In this document: piece after piece, positions 54,843 to 61,032 of the stretch
How the letters are laid out: each line of letters starts with the position of its first letter
How positions within the stretch are numbered: the first letter of the stretch is position 1
Origin: an uncultured Prevotella sp.
GTDB taxonomy: Bacteria; Bacteroidota; Bacteroidia; Bacteroidales; Bacteroidaceae
Assembly: GCA_946188165.1 (NCBI GenBank)
Contig: CAMHTW010000005.1
Span: forward strand, 36,671 to 100,670
Direction of reading: 5' to 3'
DNA: 64,000 nucleotides
Position numbers and translations under genes: made by a program
Notes under the pieces: model-generated
What the model was told of the DNA's origin: nothing
The model's input: the letters and a program-made list of their open reading frames with translations, nothing else
The model's database searches: none

Positions 54843-54874
54843 TTTGCATACCGCAATTTTATTTAGTAACTTTG
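54843..54874 (+). promoter_or_regulatory. Promoter of the VapE-related/DUF6078-like pair
   Basis: TTTG (54843-54846) and TAACTTTG (54867-54874), spacing 20 bp, 70 nt before the ATG at 54945. It lies inside the inverted-repeat element. Confidence 0.75.
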
Positions 54875-54944
54875 CACTGTGAAAAGCACGCCATGAAAAG
54901 CGTAGCCTATGACCATTTACTAATTTTCGATTTAATCTATTATT

Positions 54945-55337
54945 ATGGAGAAAAACTTACTCATTAAGGGTGAGGCACTTCAAGCCTCTGTGGTCTCGGC
55001 ACTTGCTGCTGAGCAATTCTTGAACGAACACTACCAATTCCGTCGCAACCAGCTGAACGGAAAGGTGGAGTTCTCTACTAAGTCGCCTGATGGTCAGGCA
55101 TCGGATTACAGTCCGCTGACGCAGGAGGCCCTGTTCCGCAAGCCTGAGGAGGGCGAACATGTGAAGTCGATGAACACCTCAGAATTGCTAGGCGTCATTC
55201 AGGACAAGTATCCAACGGTTCCTGACACCATGAGCACAAGGGTCCGCCTGGGGCAGGCCATGAAGCTGCTGGAATACGACAGCACCAGCAGAGGCCACAC
55301 ATCCTATTACAAAGCAGTACCATTGAAAGCAGCATGA
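54945..55337 (+). CDS. Small VapE/DUF3874-related protein lacking the ATPase core
   Basis: A complete 130-residue protein. Residues ~20-50 (AAEQFLNEHYQFRRNQLNGK then VEF) resemble the motif found before the helicase core of Bacteroidetes VapE/VirE-type mobile-element proteins. Residues ~78-128 (MNTSELLGVIQDKYPTVPD, RVRLGQAMKLLEYDS, TSYYKAVPL) resemble their C-terminal DUF3874 tail. The intervening P-loop ATPase (several hundred residues) is absent and the two ends are joined by a short linker. It may be a small derivative that interferes with or assists a full-length protein. Both family links are from memory of motif patterns. Confidence 0.5.
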   Translation: MEKNLLIKGEALQASVVSALAAEQFLNEHYQFRRNQLNGKVEFSTKSPDGQASDYSPLTQEALFRKPEEGEHVKSMNTSELLGVIQDKYPTVPDTMSTRVRLGQAMKLLEYDSTSRGHTSYYKAVPLKAA

Positions 55338-55795
55338 ATAAAATTGTTAGAACTATGACAGAACAGGAAATCTTCAAGGAGAAAGCCCTAAGTGGCTACA
55401 CCGTTTGTTTTACAGAGCAGTGCCCTCTAAAAGGGCATTGCCTGCACTATCTGGTGGGTCAGCAGTTACCTGATTCACGAAGCACTTATCATTGCGTCAA
55501 TCCGCGTTATCAGCATGTGGGCACAGAGCAATGTTCTCTATTTCGCCATTCGGCTAAGGTGAAGTTTGCACGAGGTATGATGCATATCTTCAACAACGAT
55601 ATGCCTCGAAAGGTAGAACCATTCGTACGCACCAATCTCATTGCCAGTCATTGCAAGACCTACTATTATGAGTATCGCAACGGCACGCGTCTCATCTCTC
55701 CTGCCACCCAAGAGGAGATTCGCGGCCTCTTCCGTGAGGCTGGCTGGAAAGAAGACATCCGTTTCGACAGCTATGTGGAGGACTATGACTGGTAA
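55334..55795 (+). CDS. DUF6078-like Cys-rich protein
   Basis: A 153-residue protein whose ATG overlaps the preceding stop by 4 nt (ATGA); MTEQEIFKEKALSG at 55358 is an alternative start. CFTEQCPLKGHCLHYLVGQQ and HCVNPRYQHVGTEQCSLFRH place six Cys/His pairs that could bind a metal or an Fe-S cluster. A basic segment and NGTRLISPATQEEIRGLFRE follow, ending in an acidic tail. The pattern recalls DUF6078, a Bacteroidetes family of unknown function. The translational coupling and shared promoter suggest the product works with the VapE-related small protein. Confidence 0.5.
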   Translation: MNKIVRTMTEQEIFKEKALSGYTVCFTEQCPLKGHCLHYLVGQQLPDSRSTYHCVNPRYQHVGTEQCSLFRHSAKVKFARGMMHIFNNDMPRKVEPFVRTNLIASHCKTYYYEYRNGTRLISPATQEEIRGLFREAGWKEDIRFDSYVEDYDW

Positions 55796-55910
55796 TGTCT
55801 GAGTGAGGGGTCAGTGTAGGGTGAGTGTAGGGTGGTCTTGACCCTACACTCACCTCAATCCCTTTATACATCGGCATTCCAGAAGATTTGAGTGTAGGGT
55901 GTAGGGTAAA
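55796..55910 (-). repeat. Right copy of the ~110-bp inverted repeat (IR-R)
   Basis: Reverse-complement match to IR-L with the perfect core at 55867-55901. It contains three GTGTAGGG-type motifs in one direction (55814, 55825, 55892) and one ACCCTACACTC (55841) in the other. It begins directly after the DUF6078-like stop. The stretch 55796-56110 holds this repeat and the two HEPN/MNT promoters and no gene. Confidence 0.9.
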
Positions 55911-56005
55911 TCAAGAAAAGCGCCTTTTTCTGAAGATTACAAAAATTATTGCTTAAATCTTCAACTGTTACTTGACTTGTTTTTCCAAAATTTAATCTTC
56001 TATTT

Positions 56006-56038
56006 TTTGTCGTTTTCCAAGAATTTTCACTATCTTTG
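56006..56038 (+). promoter_or_regulatory. Upstream promoter of the HEPN/MNT pair
   Basis: TTTG (56006-56009) and TATCTTTG (56031-56038), spacing 21 bp. Confidence 0.7.
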
Positions 56039-56066
56039 CAAAAAATACAGTTCACAATGAACGTCG

Positions 56067-56100
56067 TTTGCTAAATTTTTCTTATCTTTGCGATGTAAAA
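56067..56100 (+). promoter_or_regulatory. Downstream promoter of the HEPN/MNT pair
   Basis: TTTG (56067-56070) and TATCTTTG (56093-56100), spacing 22 bp, 10 nt before the mntA ATG. Two tandem promoters are unusual in this window. Confidence 0.75.
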
Positions 56101-56110
56101 CTATGGAACA

Positions 56111-56422
56111 ATGATTACACGAGCTGAATGTATAGATATCCTGAGTTCACATGCTGACGAACTACGCTCTCGGTATGGCATCTCTTCTATGCGCCTTTTT
56201 GGCTCTGTAGCACGTAATAGTCATAAAGAGGGGAGCGACGTTGACCTCTTTGTCACGATGCCTCCCAAATTCTATAATTACATAGAAGCCTCACAATATT
56301 TGAAGGGCTTGCTTGGCTGCGATGTTGATCTGATCGCAAATCATCGCCACATTCGCCCTTTCTTCAAAAAGCAAATCGAACAAGATGGAATCGATATCTA
56401 TACGTCAGCTAATGGTCGCTGA
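56111..56422 (+). CDS. mntA: MNT-type nucleotidyltransferase antitoxin
   Basis: A 103-residue minimal nucleotidyltransferase. The active site FGSVARNSHKEGSDVDLFV fits GS-X10-DxD (Gly31-Ser32, Asp43, Asp45), and CDVDLIANHRHIRPF supplies the third acidic residue. In type VII toxin-antitoxin systems MntA transfers AMP to a Tyr of the HEPN toxin and silences it. It overlaps the HEPN gene by 38 bp, so both are made together. It is driven by two tandem promoters and ends in a shared terminator with its partner. Confidence 0.92.
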   Translation: MITRAECIDILSSHADELRSRYGISSMRLFGSVARNSHKEGSDVDLFVTMPPKFYNYIEASQYLKGLLGCDVDLIANHRHIRPFFKKQIEQDGIDIYTSANGR

Positions 56423-56801
56423 AGACCAACTGGAGCAGATTCGTGATGCCATACGTCAGCTTCAGCAATGGAACACCTCTATAAAGAGTGCTGACGATTA
56501 TTCTTTGTCGCCAGATGGTATGAAGACACTAGCTGCTACGTGTATGTTGATTGAAGCCATTGGAGAGGGCGTGAAGAAAATAGATAACCTGACTCAGCAG
56601 AAGATGCTTGAGCAACGTCCAGAAATTCCTTGGCGACAGATTAAGGACATGCGCAATCACATTGCTCACGGCTATTTCGACATCAATACTGATTTCGTGT
56701 GGGATGTTGTTCAGAATGACCTTGAGCCATTGCTTGAAGCTATTGAGTATTTCATTAAGAACATATACGATATCGTTCCTTTTGAGAAAGATATAGAGTA
56801 A
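56385..56801 (+). CDS. hepT: HEPN-domain RNase toxin (HepT-like)
   Basis: A 138-residue all-alpha HEPN protein. The catalytic motif RNHIAHGY is the exact R-x4-H-x-Y signature; the Tyr is the residue normally AMPylated by MntA. Other conserved parts are LAATCMLIEAIGEGVKKIDN and IPWRQIKDMR. HepT dimers cleave RNA and stop growth when released. The 38-bp overlap with mntA leaves the exact start uncertain. An ATG in the overlap is the only good candidate I see. Confidence 0.92.
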   Translation: MESISIRQLMVAEDQLEQIRDAIRQLQQWNTSIKSADDYSLSPDGMKTLAATCMLIEAIGEGVKKIDNLTQQKMLEQRPEIPWRQIKDMRNHIAHGYFDINTDFVWDVVQNDLEPLLEAIEYFIKNIYDIVPFEKDIE

Positions 56802-56802
56802 C

Positions 56803-56830
56803 AAAGAGAAGTCCGCATGGACTTCTCTTT
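56803..56830. terminator. Terminator after the HEPN/MNT operon
   Basis: AAAGAGAAGTCC (56803-56814) and GGACTTCTCTTT (56819-56830) form a perfect 12-bp stem with loop GCAT followed by TTG. It begins at the hepT stop and may also serve the converging kinase transcript. Confidence 0.88.
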
Positions 56831-56944
56831 TGTTAGTCTATTACCTTGTCGCGTGTTTTTGACAAAGACATGATGGTGCCCTTGCCATCATCATCGACCG
56901 CCTGCACAGAGAGAAAAACGCGGAACGGTGATCCACTCCGTTTT

Positions 56945-57814
56945 TCAGTATTGAAGTGACAGAATAAAAGCAACATGGCATTCAGGGCGCGGTGTATCAG
57001 CCAGTTCGAGCATACCGCCTTGCTGAATCACCATTCTACGGCTTAGAGACAAGCCGATTCCACTACCGCTTCGTTTGGTGGTGAAGAAAGGGACAAAGAG
57101 TGACTGGCGATTTTCGGCAGGGATGGGAAGGCCATCGTTACCTATATACAGACTCACTTGTTTATCGTGAAGACTGTCTTCAAGGACATCTATGAGCAAC
57201 TTCTGTGCATTGGCCTCGATGGCATTCTTTACTAAGTTCATCAATACCTGGCGTAACATACCTGCATCAGCACTGACTTTCAAATCAGGAGAGACGTTTA
57301 CTTCCCATGCCAATTGGGGATAGGCTTTGCTGATATCGTCAATCATCGTTCGCAGAGCGACTTCGCCCATTTTCGGTTTCTCCAGTTCAGACATCTTCCG
57401 ATAGTTAACCACAAAGTTACTCATGTGTTGAGAAGTATCAAAGATGGCACGTATGCCATCCTCAAGTGGCGTCCCCTTTACATCGGAACGGTTCAACAAT
57501 GACTGGCTGATGCTGGTGATGGGCGCTGTGGCGTTCATCATCTCGTGTGTCAGTACACGGGTGAGCCGCTCCCACGATTCCACCTCGTTCTGGTTCACCT
57601 GCTGACGGATGGTCTCACCCAACTGATTCAGCGTTTCCTGCATGGCGCGTTCGCCAGGCAGCAGGCCGTGTGTAGGCATACGGAAGGTGAAGTCACGATT
57701 GCGGATGGCCTCCTGCATCAGATGGGCACGAAGACGAAGTTTCCGCTGATGGTGAATAAATGCAATCAGCAGAACTATGCACACGATACCTATTATAATA
57801 AGGAGCCACATCAT
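56945..57814 (-). CDS. Sensor histidine kinase
   Basis: A 289-residue kinase with one N-terminal membrane helix (WLLIIIGIVCIVLLIAFI) and almost no periplasmic domain. The phosphoacceptor box is RVLTHEMMNATAPITSISQS, the N box LMNLVKNAIEANAQ, and the G2 box KRSGSGIGLSLSRRMV. The H-box with HExxN belongs to the NtrB/HPK4-like group, usual partners of NtrC-type regulators. It overlaps the response regulator gene by 4 nt. The system lies beside and divergent from the TolC-HlyD-MacB operon, which is likely its target. Membrane stress or substrate could be sensed within the membrane because there is no extracytoplasmic sensor. Confidence 0.92.
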   Translation of the reverse strand: MMWLLIIIGIVCIVLLIAFIHHQRKLRLRAHLMQEAIRNRDFTFRMPTHGLLPGERAMQETLNQLGETIRQQVNQNEVESWERLTRVLTHEMMNATAPITSISQSLLNRSDVKGTPLEDGIRAIFDTSQHMSNFVVNYRKMSELEKPKMGEVALRTMIDDISKAYPQLAWEVNVSPDLKVSADAGMLRQVLMNLVKNAIEANAQKLLIDVLEDSLHDKQVSLYIGNDGLPIPAENRQSLFVPFFTTKRSGSGIGLSLSRRMVIQQGGMLELADTPRPECHVAFILSLQY

Positions 57815-58335
57815 AGCCGTTTCATCTTATTGTAGAGCGTCTGTCGGGTAATTCCAAGGAGTTCTGCAGCCTGAGTGAGATTGCCGTGACAATGGTCGAT
57901 GGTACGACGGATGTGTTCCTTTTCCATCTCATCGAGGCTGATGATTTCGTTCTGCATATCGAGCACATCCTTCAGCTTGCGTACCAGTTCATCATTGTCC
58001 CACGGCTTGGTGATGAAGTCGGCCGCTCCGTTCTTCAATCCCTTTACAGCCAGATTGACATCGGCGTATGCAGTCAGCAATACGACTGGCGTCTGCGGAT
58101 GCTGCTTACGGATGGTTCGAAGCCAGAACAGACCTTCGTTGCCATTGTTGACACCAAGCGTAAAGTTCATGTCGAGCAGGACTAAGTCGACGGGCTGCTG
58201 AGCCATCAACTTCAGGATTTCTTCGGGCTGGGTAGTGGTCAGTACACGCTCGAAAGTATCATCCAGCAGATAGTGCATCGCTGTTAGGATGGAGGCATTG
58301 TCATCTGCAATAAGTATAGTCCCATACTTGTTCAT
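57811..58335 (-). CDS. NtrC-like response regulator without AAA+ domain (receiver plus Fis HTH)
   Basis: A 174-residue protein. The receiver domain has ILIADDN, phosphoacceptor VLLDMNF, the Thr in VLLTAYADV and the Lys in FITKPWD. After a short linker a Fis-type helix-turn-helix ends the protein (HIRRTIDHCHGNLTQAAELL, GITRQTLYNKMKRL). NtrC-family regulators of this kind normally carry a central sigma54-dependent AAA+ domain (~440-460 residues). This one lacks it, like PrrA/RegA-type regulators, so it must activate or repress without sigma54. The promoter is 5 nt from the start. Confidence 0.92.
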   Translation of the reverse strand: MNKYGTILIADDNASILTAMHYLLDDTFERVLTTTQPEEILKLMAQQPVDLVLLDMNFTLGVNNGNEGLFWLRTIRKQHPQTPVVLLTAYADVNLAVKGLKNGAADFITKPWDNDELVRKLKDVLDMQNEIISLDEMEKEHIRRTIDHCHGNLTQAAELLGITRQTLYNKMKRL

Positions 58336-58340
58336 GGATG

Positions 58341-58348
58341 CAAAGGTA
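58341..58348 (-). promoter_or_regulatory. -7 element of the response regulator/kinase operon
   Basis: Minus-strand TACCTTTG 5 nt before the ATG at 58335, predicting a leaderless transcript. Confidence 0.7.
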
Positions 58349-58446
58349 CGACATTTCCGTCAAGAAATCATACAATGAAGTGTATAATTTTTAGACATTT
58401 TGCACCTGAAGGTTCCCAAACGCTTTCAGGACTTAACTAAAAGGTC

Positions 58447-58454
58447 TAACTTTG
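58447..58454 (+). promoter_or_regulatory. -7 element of the tolC-hlyD-macB-like operon
   Basis: TAACTTTG ending 4 nt before the ATG at 58459. No sigma54-type -24/-12 site is seen, in line with the regulator lacking the AAA+ domain. Confidence 0.7.
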
Positions 58455-58458
58455 CAGT

Positions 58459-59787
58459 ATGAAACGAACAATGACCATACTTTTAGCAGCCACTACGCTG
58501 CAAGTCCAGGCTCAAGAACCCTGGTCCATGCAGCAGTGTATGCAGTACGCTGTGGAGCATAACCACGAAGTGAAGCGTGCAGAGATAGAACTGGACAACT
58601 ACAAGGCCAATAAGACTGTCGCCATCGGACGATTCCTGCCTTCTGTGGATGCCAGCATCGGTGCTCAGTACAACTTTGGACGTGCCATCGACCCTGAGAC
58701 CAACGGTTATACCGATGTGAGCACCTTCTATAATGGCTACTCGCTCAATGCCTCACTACCTGTCTTCGATGGCTTCAGCCGCTTTCACGCCTTGAAAGCC
58801 GCCGGGGCCAGTATATTGATGGGGCGAGCCAGCCTGCGCCAAAAGCAGGATCAGACCGCATTGAATGTCCTGCAAGCCTACACCAATGTTGCCTATTACG
58901 ACGGTTTGGTCAAGATGGCTGACGAGAAAGTACAGGAAACAGAACTTCTGCTGAAACAGATACGACTGTTGGAAGAGGTGGGACGCAAGAGTGCTGCTGA
59001 TGTGGCTCAGGTAGAATCACAGAAAGCAGAAGCCGACTATGAGCTGACCCGCCAGCAGAATCTCTATGCATCGGCCATGCTGGAACTGAAGAAGACGATG
59101 GCTTTCCCCATGCAGGATACGTTGTTGCTGTCAGTCCGTAACGTGCGAACTCTAAGTCCGTCAGGTACGAACTCAGAGTCCGCAACGTACGGACTGGGAC
59201 TCGCACAAGAACTGAATCCGGAACTACAGGCTGCCCAATATCAAGTGCAAGCCAGCAAACATGAGTGGCATCAGGCCCGCGCAACCTTTTATCCATCTCT
59301 CTCGCTGAGTGCGGGTCTGAACACCACTTACTATCATACGCTTCATTCCGATGCTGAAGGGTCATTCGGCAATCAGTTCAAGAACAACATGGGCGAGTAT
59401 GTGGGTGCCACTTTGAGCATTCCCCTGTTCAATCGCCTGCAGACCATTACGAGCATACGGAAGGCTAAGAACAACTATCGTATTGCCCAAGAGACGTACC
59501 AGCAAAAACTGCTGGAGCTGGAGAAACTCAGTCGTGAGGCTTGGCAGGACTGGCAAGGCTATCTGAAACAGACAGTGCAGATGGTGGAGAAAGTAGAAGC
59601 CGACAGCATCGCCTATCAACTGACGAAACGCCAATTTGAAGAAGGGTTGAGCACGGCTATCGACTTGCGTACCACTTCAGCACAATTGCTGAACTCAAAG
59701 GCAACGCTGCTGCAGTGCCAACTGATGGCGATGGTGAAGGAACAATTGGTAAGATATTATAGAGGAGAAGCAATATGGACAGAGTAA
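58459..59787 (+). CDS. TolC-family outer membrane efflux protein
   Basis: A 442-residue protein with signal peptide ending LQVQAQ, then two outer-membrane-factor repeats (WSMQQCMQYAVEHNHEVKRA; GASILMGRASLRQKQDQTAL; DVAQVESQKAEADYELTRQQ; MGEYVGATLSIPLFNRLQTI). It forms the outer membrane channel of a tripartite pump with the downstream adaptor and permease. Residues ~225-246 (VRNVRTLSPSGTNSESATYG) are encoded by a 65-bp palindromic repeat that also occurs between genes at 54675, an in-frame insertion in a poorly conserved segment between the two repeats. The adaptor gene overlaps its end by 13 bp. Confidence 0.92.
   Translation: MKRTMTILLAATTLQVQAQEPWSMQQCMQYAVEHNHEVKRAEIELDNYKANKTVAIGRFLPSVDASIGAQYNFGRAIDPETNGYTDVSTFYNGYSLNASLPVFDGFSRFHALKAAGASILMGRASLRQKQDQTALNVLQAYTNVAYYDGLVKMADEKVQETELLLKQIRLLEEVGRKSAADVAQVESQKAEADYELTRQQNLYASAMLELKKTMAFPMQDTLLLSVRNVRTLSPSGTNSESATYGLGLAQELNPELQAAQYQVQASKHEWHQARATFYPSLSLSAGLNTTYYHTLHSDAEGSFGNQFKNNMGEYVGATLSIPLFNRLQTITSIRKAKNNYRIAQETYQQKLLELEKLSREAWQDWQGYLKQTVQMVEKVEADSIAYQLTKRQFEEGLSTAIDLRTTSAQLLNSKATLLQCQLMAMVKEQLVRYYRGEAIWTE
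59132..59196. repeat. 65-bp interspersed repeat inside the tolC-like gene (copy B)
   Basis: Three units: AGTCCGTAACGTGCGAACTC, AGTCCGTCAGGTACGAACTC and AGTCCGCAACGTACGGACTG. The outer ends are complementary (CAGTCCGTAACGT with ACGTACGGACTG), so the whole insert can fold as a hairpin. It keeps the tolC frame open. Confidence 0.85.
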
Positions 59788-61028
59788 TCGAGAAAACCAA
59801 GAGTCAGCGGCTGATGAAGTATTGGCCATATATGGCAGGGTCCTGCTTGGTGCTTATCGTCCTGGGCTGGCTGGTGTTTGGCAACCATGCATCGACGCTC
59901 AGAGTCAATAAGGATGAATTGACCATCAGCGAAGTACGCCAGACAGAGTTCAAGGACTATGTACGTACCAACGGACAGGTACTGCCTATCCAGATAGTAC
60001 AGATTTCGCCCGAGGAAGGCGGCATCGTGATGGAGAAGGTGGTAGAGGAAGGAACGATGGTACATAAAGGCGATGTCATCGTCCGTCTGAGCAACTCAAA
60101 CCTCGACCTTCAGATTCTGAATGCCGAAGCCGAACTGGCCGAGAAGCAGAACCTGCTGCGCAACACGCAGGTGGCCATGCAGCAAGACCGCCTGAACAAC
60201 CAGACGGAGCAGGCCCAGCTCGACATGGACACCCAACGCAAGCAGCGCACCTTCGAGCAGAACAAACGACTCTACGGCGAGAAGCTTATCAGCAGGGAGG
60301 ATTACCTGCAGTCGCAGGAGAACTACCAGCTCTCTGCCAAGAAACGCTCGCTGGTGACGAAGCGACTGAAGCAAGACTCTATCTATCGTACTGTTCAGAT
60401 GGACCAGATGGAAGACAATCTTCAGAATATGCGTCGCAACGTGATACTCGTGCGTCAGCGTAAGGATAAGCTCGAAGTGCGCTCTGCCATCGACGGCGAG
60501 TTAGGTCTGCTTGACGTGGAGTTGGGACAGAGCATCAGTCCTGGACAGAAAATCGGTCAGCTCAATGACCTTTCTGACTATAAGGTTCAGGCCAGCATCG
60601 ACGAGCACTATATCGATCGCGTGCACCAAGGACTCACGGCCACCTTTACGCGTGGCGACAAAACCTACCAGTTGCAGGTTCGCAAGGTCTATCCGGAAGT
60701 TCGCGAGGGCAAGTTCCGCTGTGATTTCATCTTCAGTGGCGAGCGCCCTGAGAACATCCGTACAGGTCAGACCTATTACATCGACCTCGAACTGGGCCAG
60801 TCAGAGCAGGCCATCATCATCCCTCGCGGCACGTTCTTCCAGACCACAGGCGGACAATGGATTTTCGTTCTCTCCGCAGACGGCAGCAAGGCCTATCGCC
60901 GCAACATCCGCATAGGCCGCCAGAATCCCCAGCACTACGAAGTGCTTGAAGGCCTGGAGCCCGGCGAGCGCGTGGTCACCAGCGGCTACGAAGCATTCAA
61001 AGATAATGAAGTATTAGTAATAAAGTAA
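59775..61028 (+). CDS. HlyD/MacA-type periplasmic adaptor protein
   Basis: A 417-residue adaptor with a cytosolic N-terminus, one membrane helix (YMAGSCLVLIVLGWLVFG, ~19-36), a lipoyl-like half-motif (VEEGTMVHKGDVIVRLSN), a long alpha-hairpin (~105-220; NLQNMRRNVILVRQRKDKLE), then the second lipoyl half (IDGELGLLDVELGQSISPGQ) and a beta-barrel and membrane-proximal domain ending with GLEPGERVVTSGYEAFKDNE. It bridges the inner membrane permease and the TolC-like channel. Start codon overlaps the preceding gene by 13 bp and only 4 bp separate it from the permease gene. Confidence 0.92.
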   Translation: MDRVIEKTKSQRLMKYWPYMAGSCLVLIVLGWLVFGNHASTLRVNKDELTISEVRQTEFKDYVRTNGQVLPIQIVQISPEEGGIVMEKVVEEGTMVHKGDVIVRLSNSNLDLQILNAEAELAEKQNLLRNTQVAMQQDRLNNQTEQAQLDMDTQRKQRTFEQNKRLYGEKLISREDYLQSQENYQLSAKKRSLVTKRLKQDSIYRTVQMDQMEDNLQNMRRNVILVRQRKDKLEVRSAIDGELGLLDVELGQSISPGQKIGQLNDLSDYKVQASIDEHYIDRVHQGLTATFTRGDKTYQLQVRKVYPEVREGKFRCDFIFSGERPENIRTGQTYYIDLELGQSEQAIIIPRGTFFQTTGGQWIFVLSADGSKAYRRNIRIGRQNPQHYEVLEGLEPGERVVTSGYEAFKDNEVLVIK

Positions 61029-61032
61029 GAAT

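Larger units (their letters stand above)
54494..55910. mobile_element. Putative 1.4-kb element bounded by inverted repeats, two cargo genes
   Basis: Two imperfect ~110-bp inverted repeats enclose a promoter and two short overlapping genes (a VapE-related small protein and a DUF6078-like protein). No transposase lies inside, and I could not see target-site duplications. It might be a non-autonomous element moved in trans, or a gene pair between two opposite copies of an interspersed repeat. Confidence 0.5.

Noticed and set aside
54494..55910. Classical insertion sequence
   Set aside because: No DDE or serine recombinase gene lies between the inverted repeats and no target-site duplication was visible; kept only as a putative non-autonomous element.
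56836..56945. Minus-strand open tail after the kinase stop (reads GSPFRVFLSVQAVDDDGKG)
   Set aside because: About 33 open codons in a different frame from the kinase, without start or family match; could be a gene remnant but not supportable.
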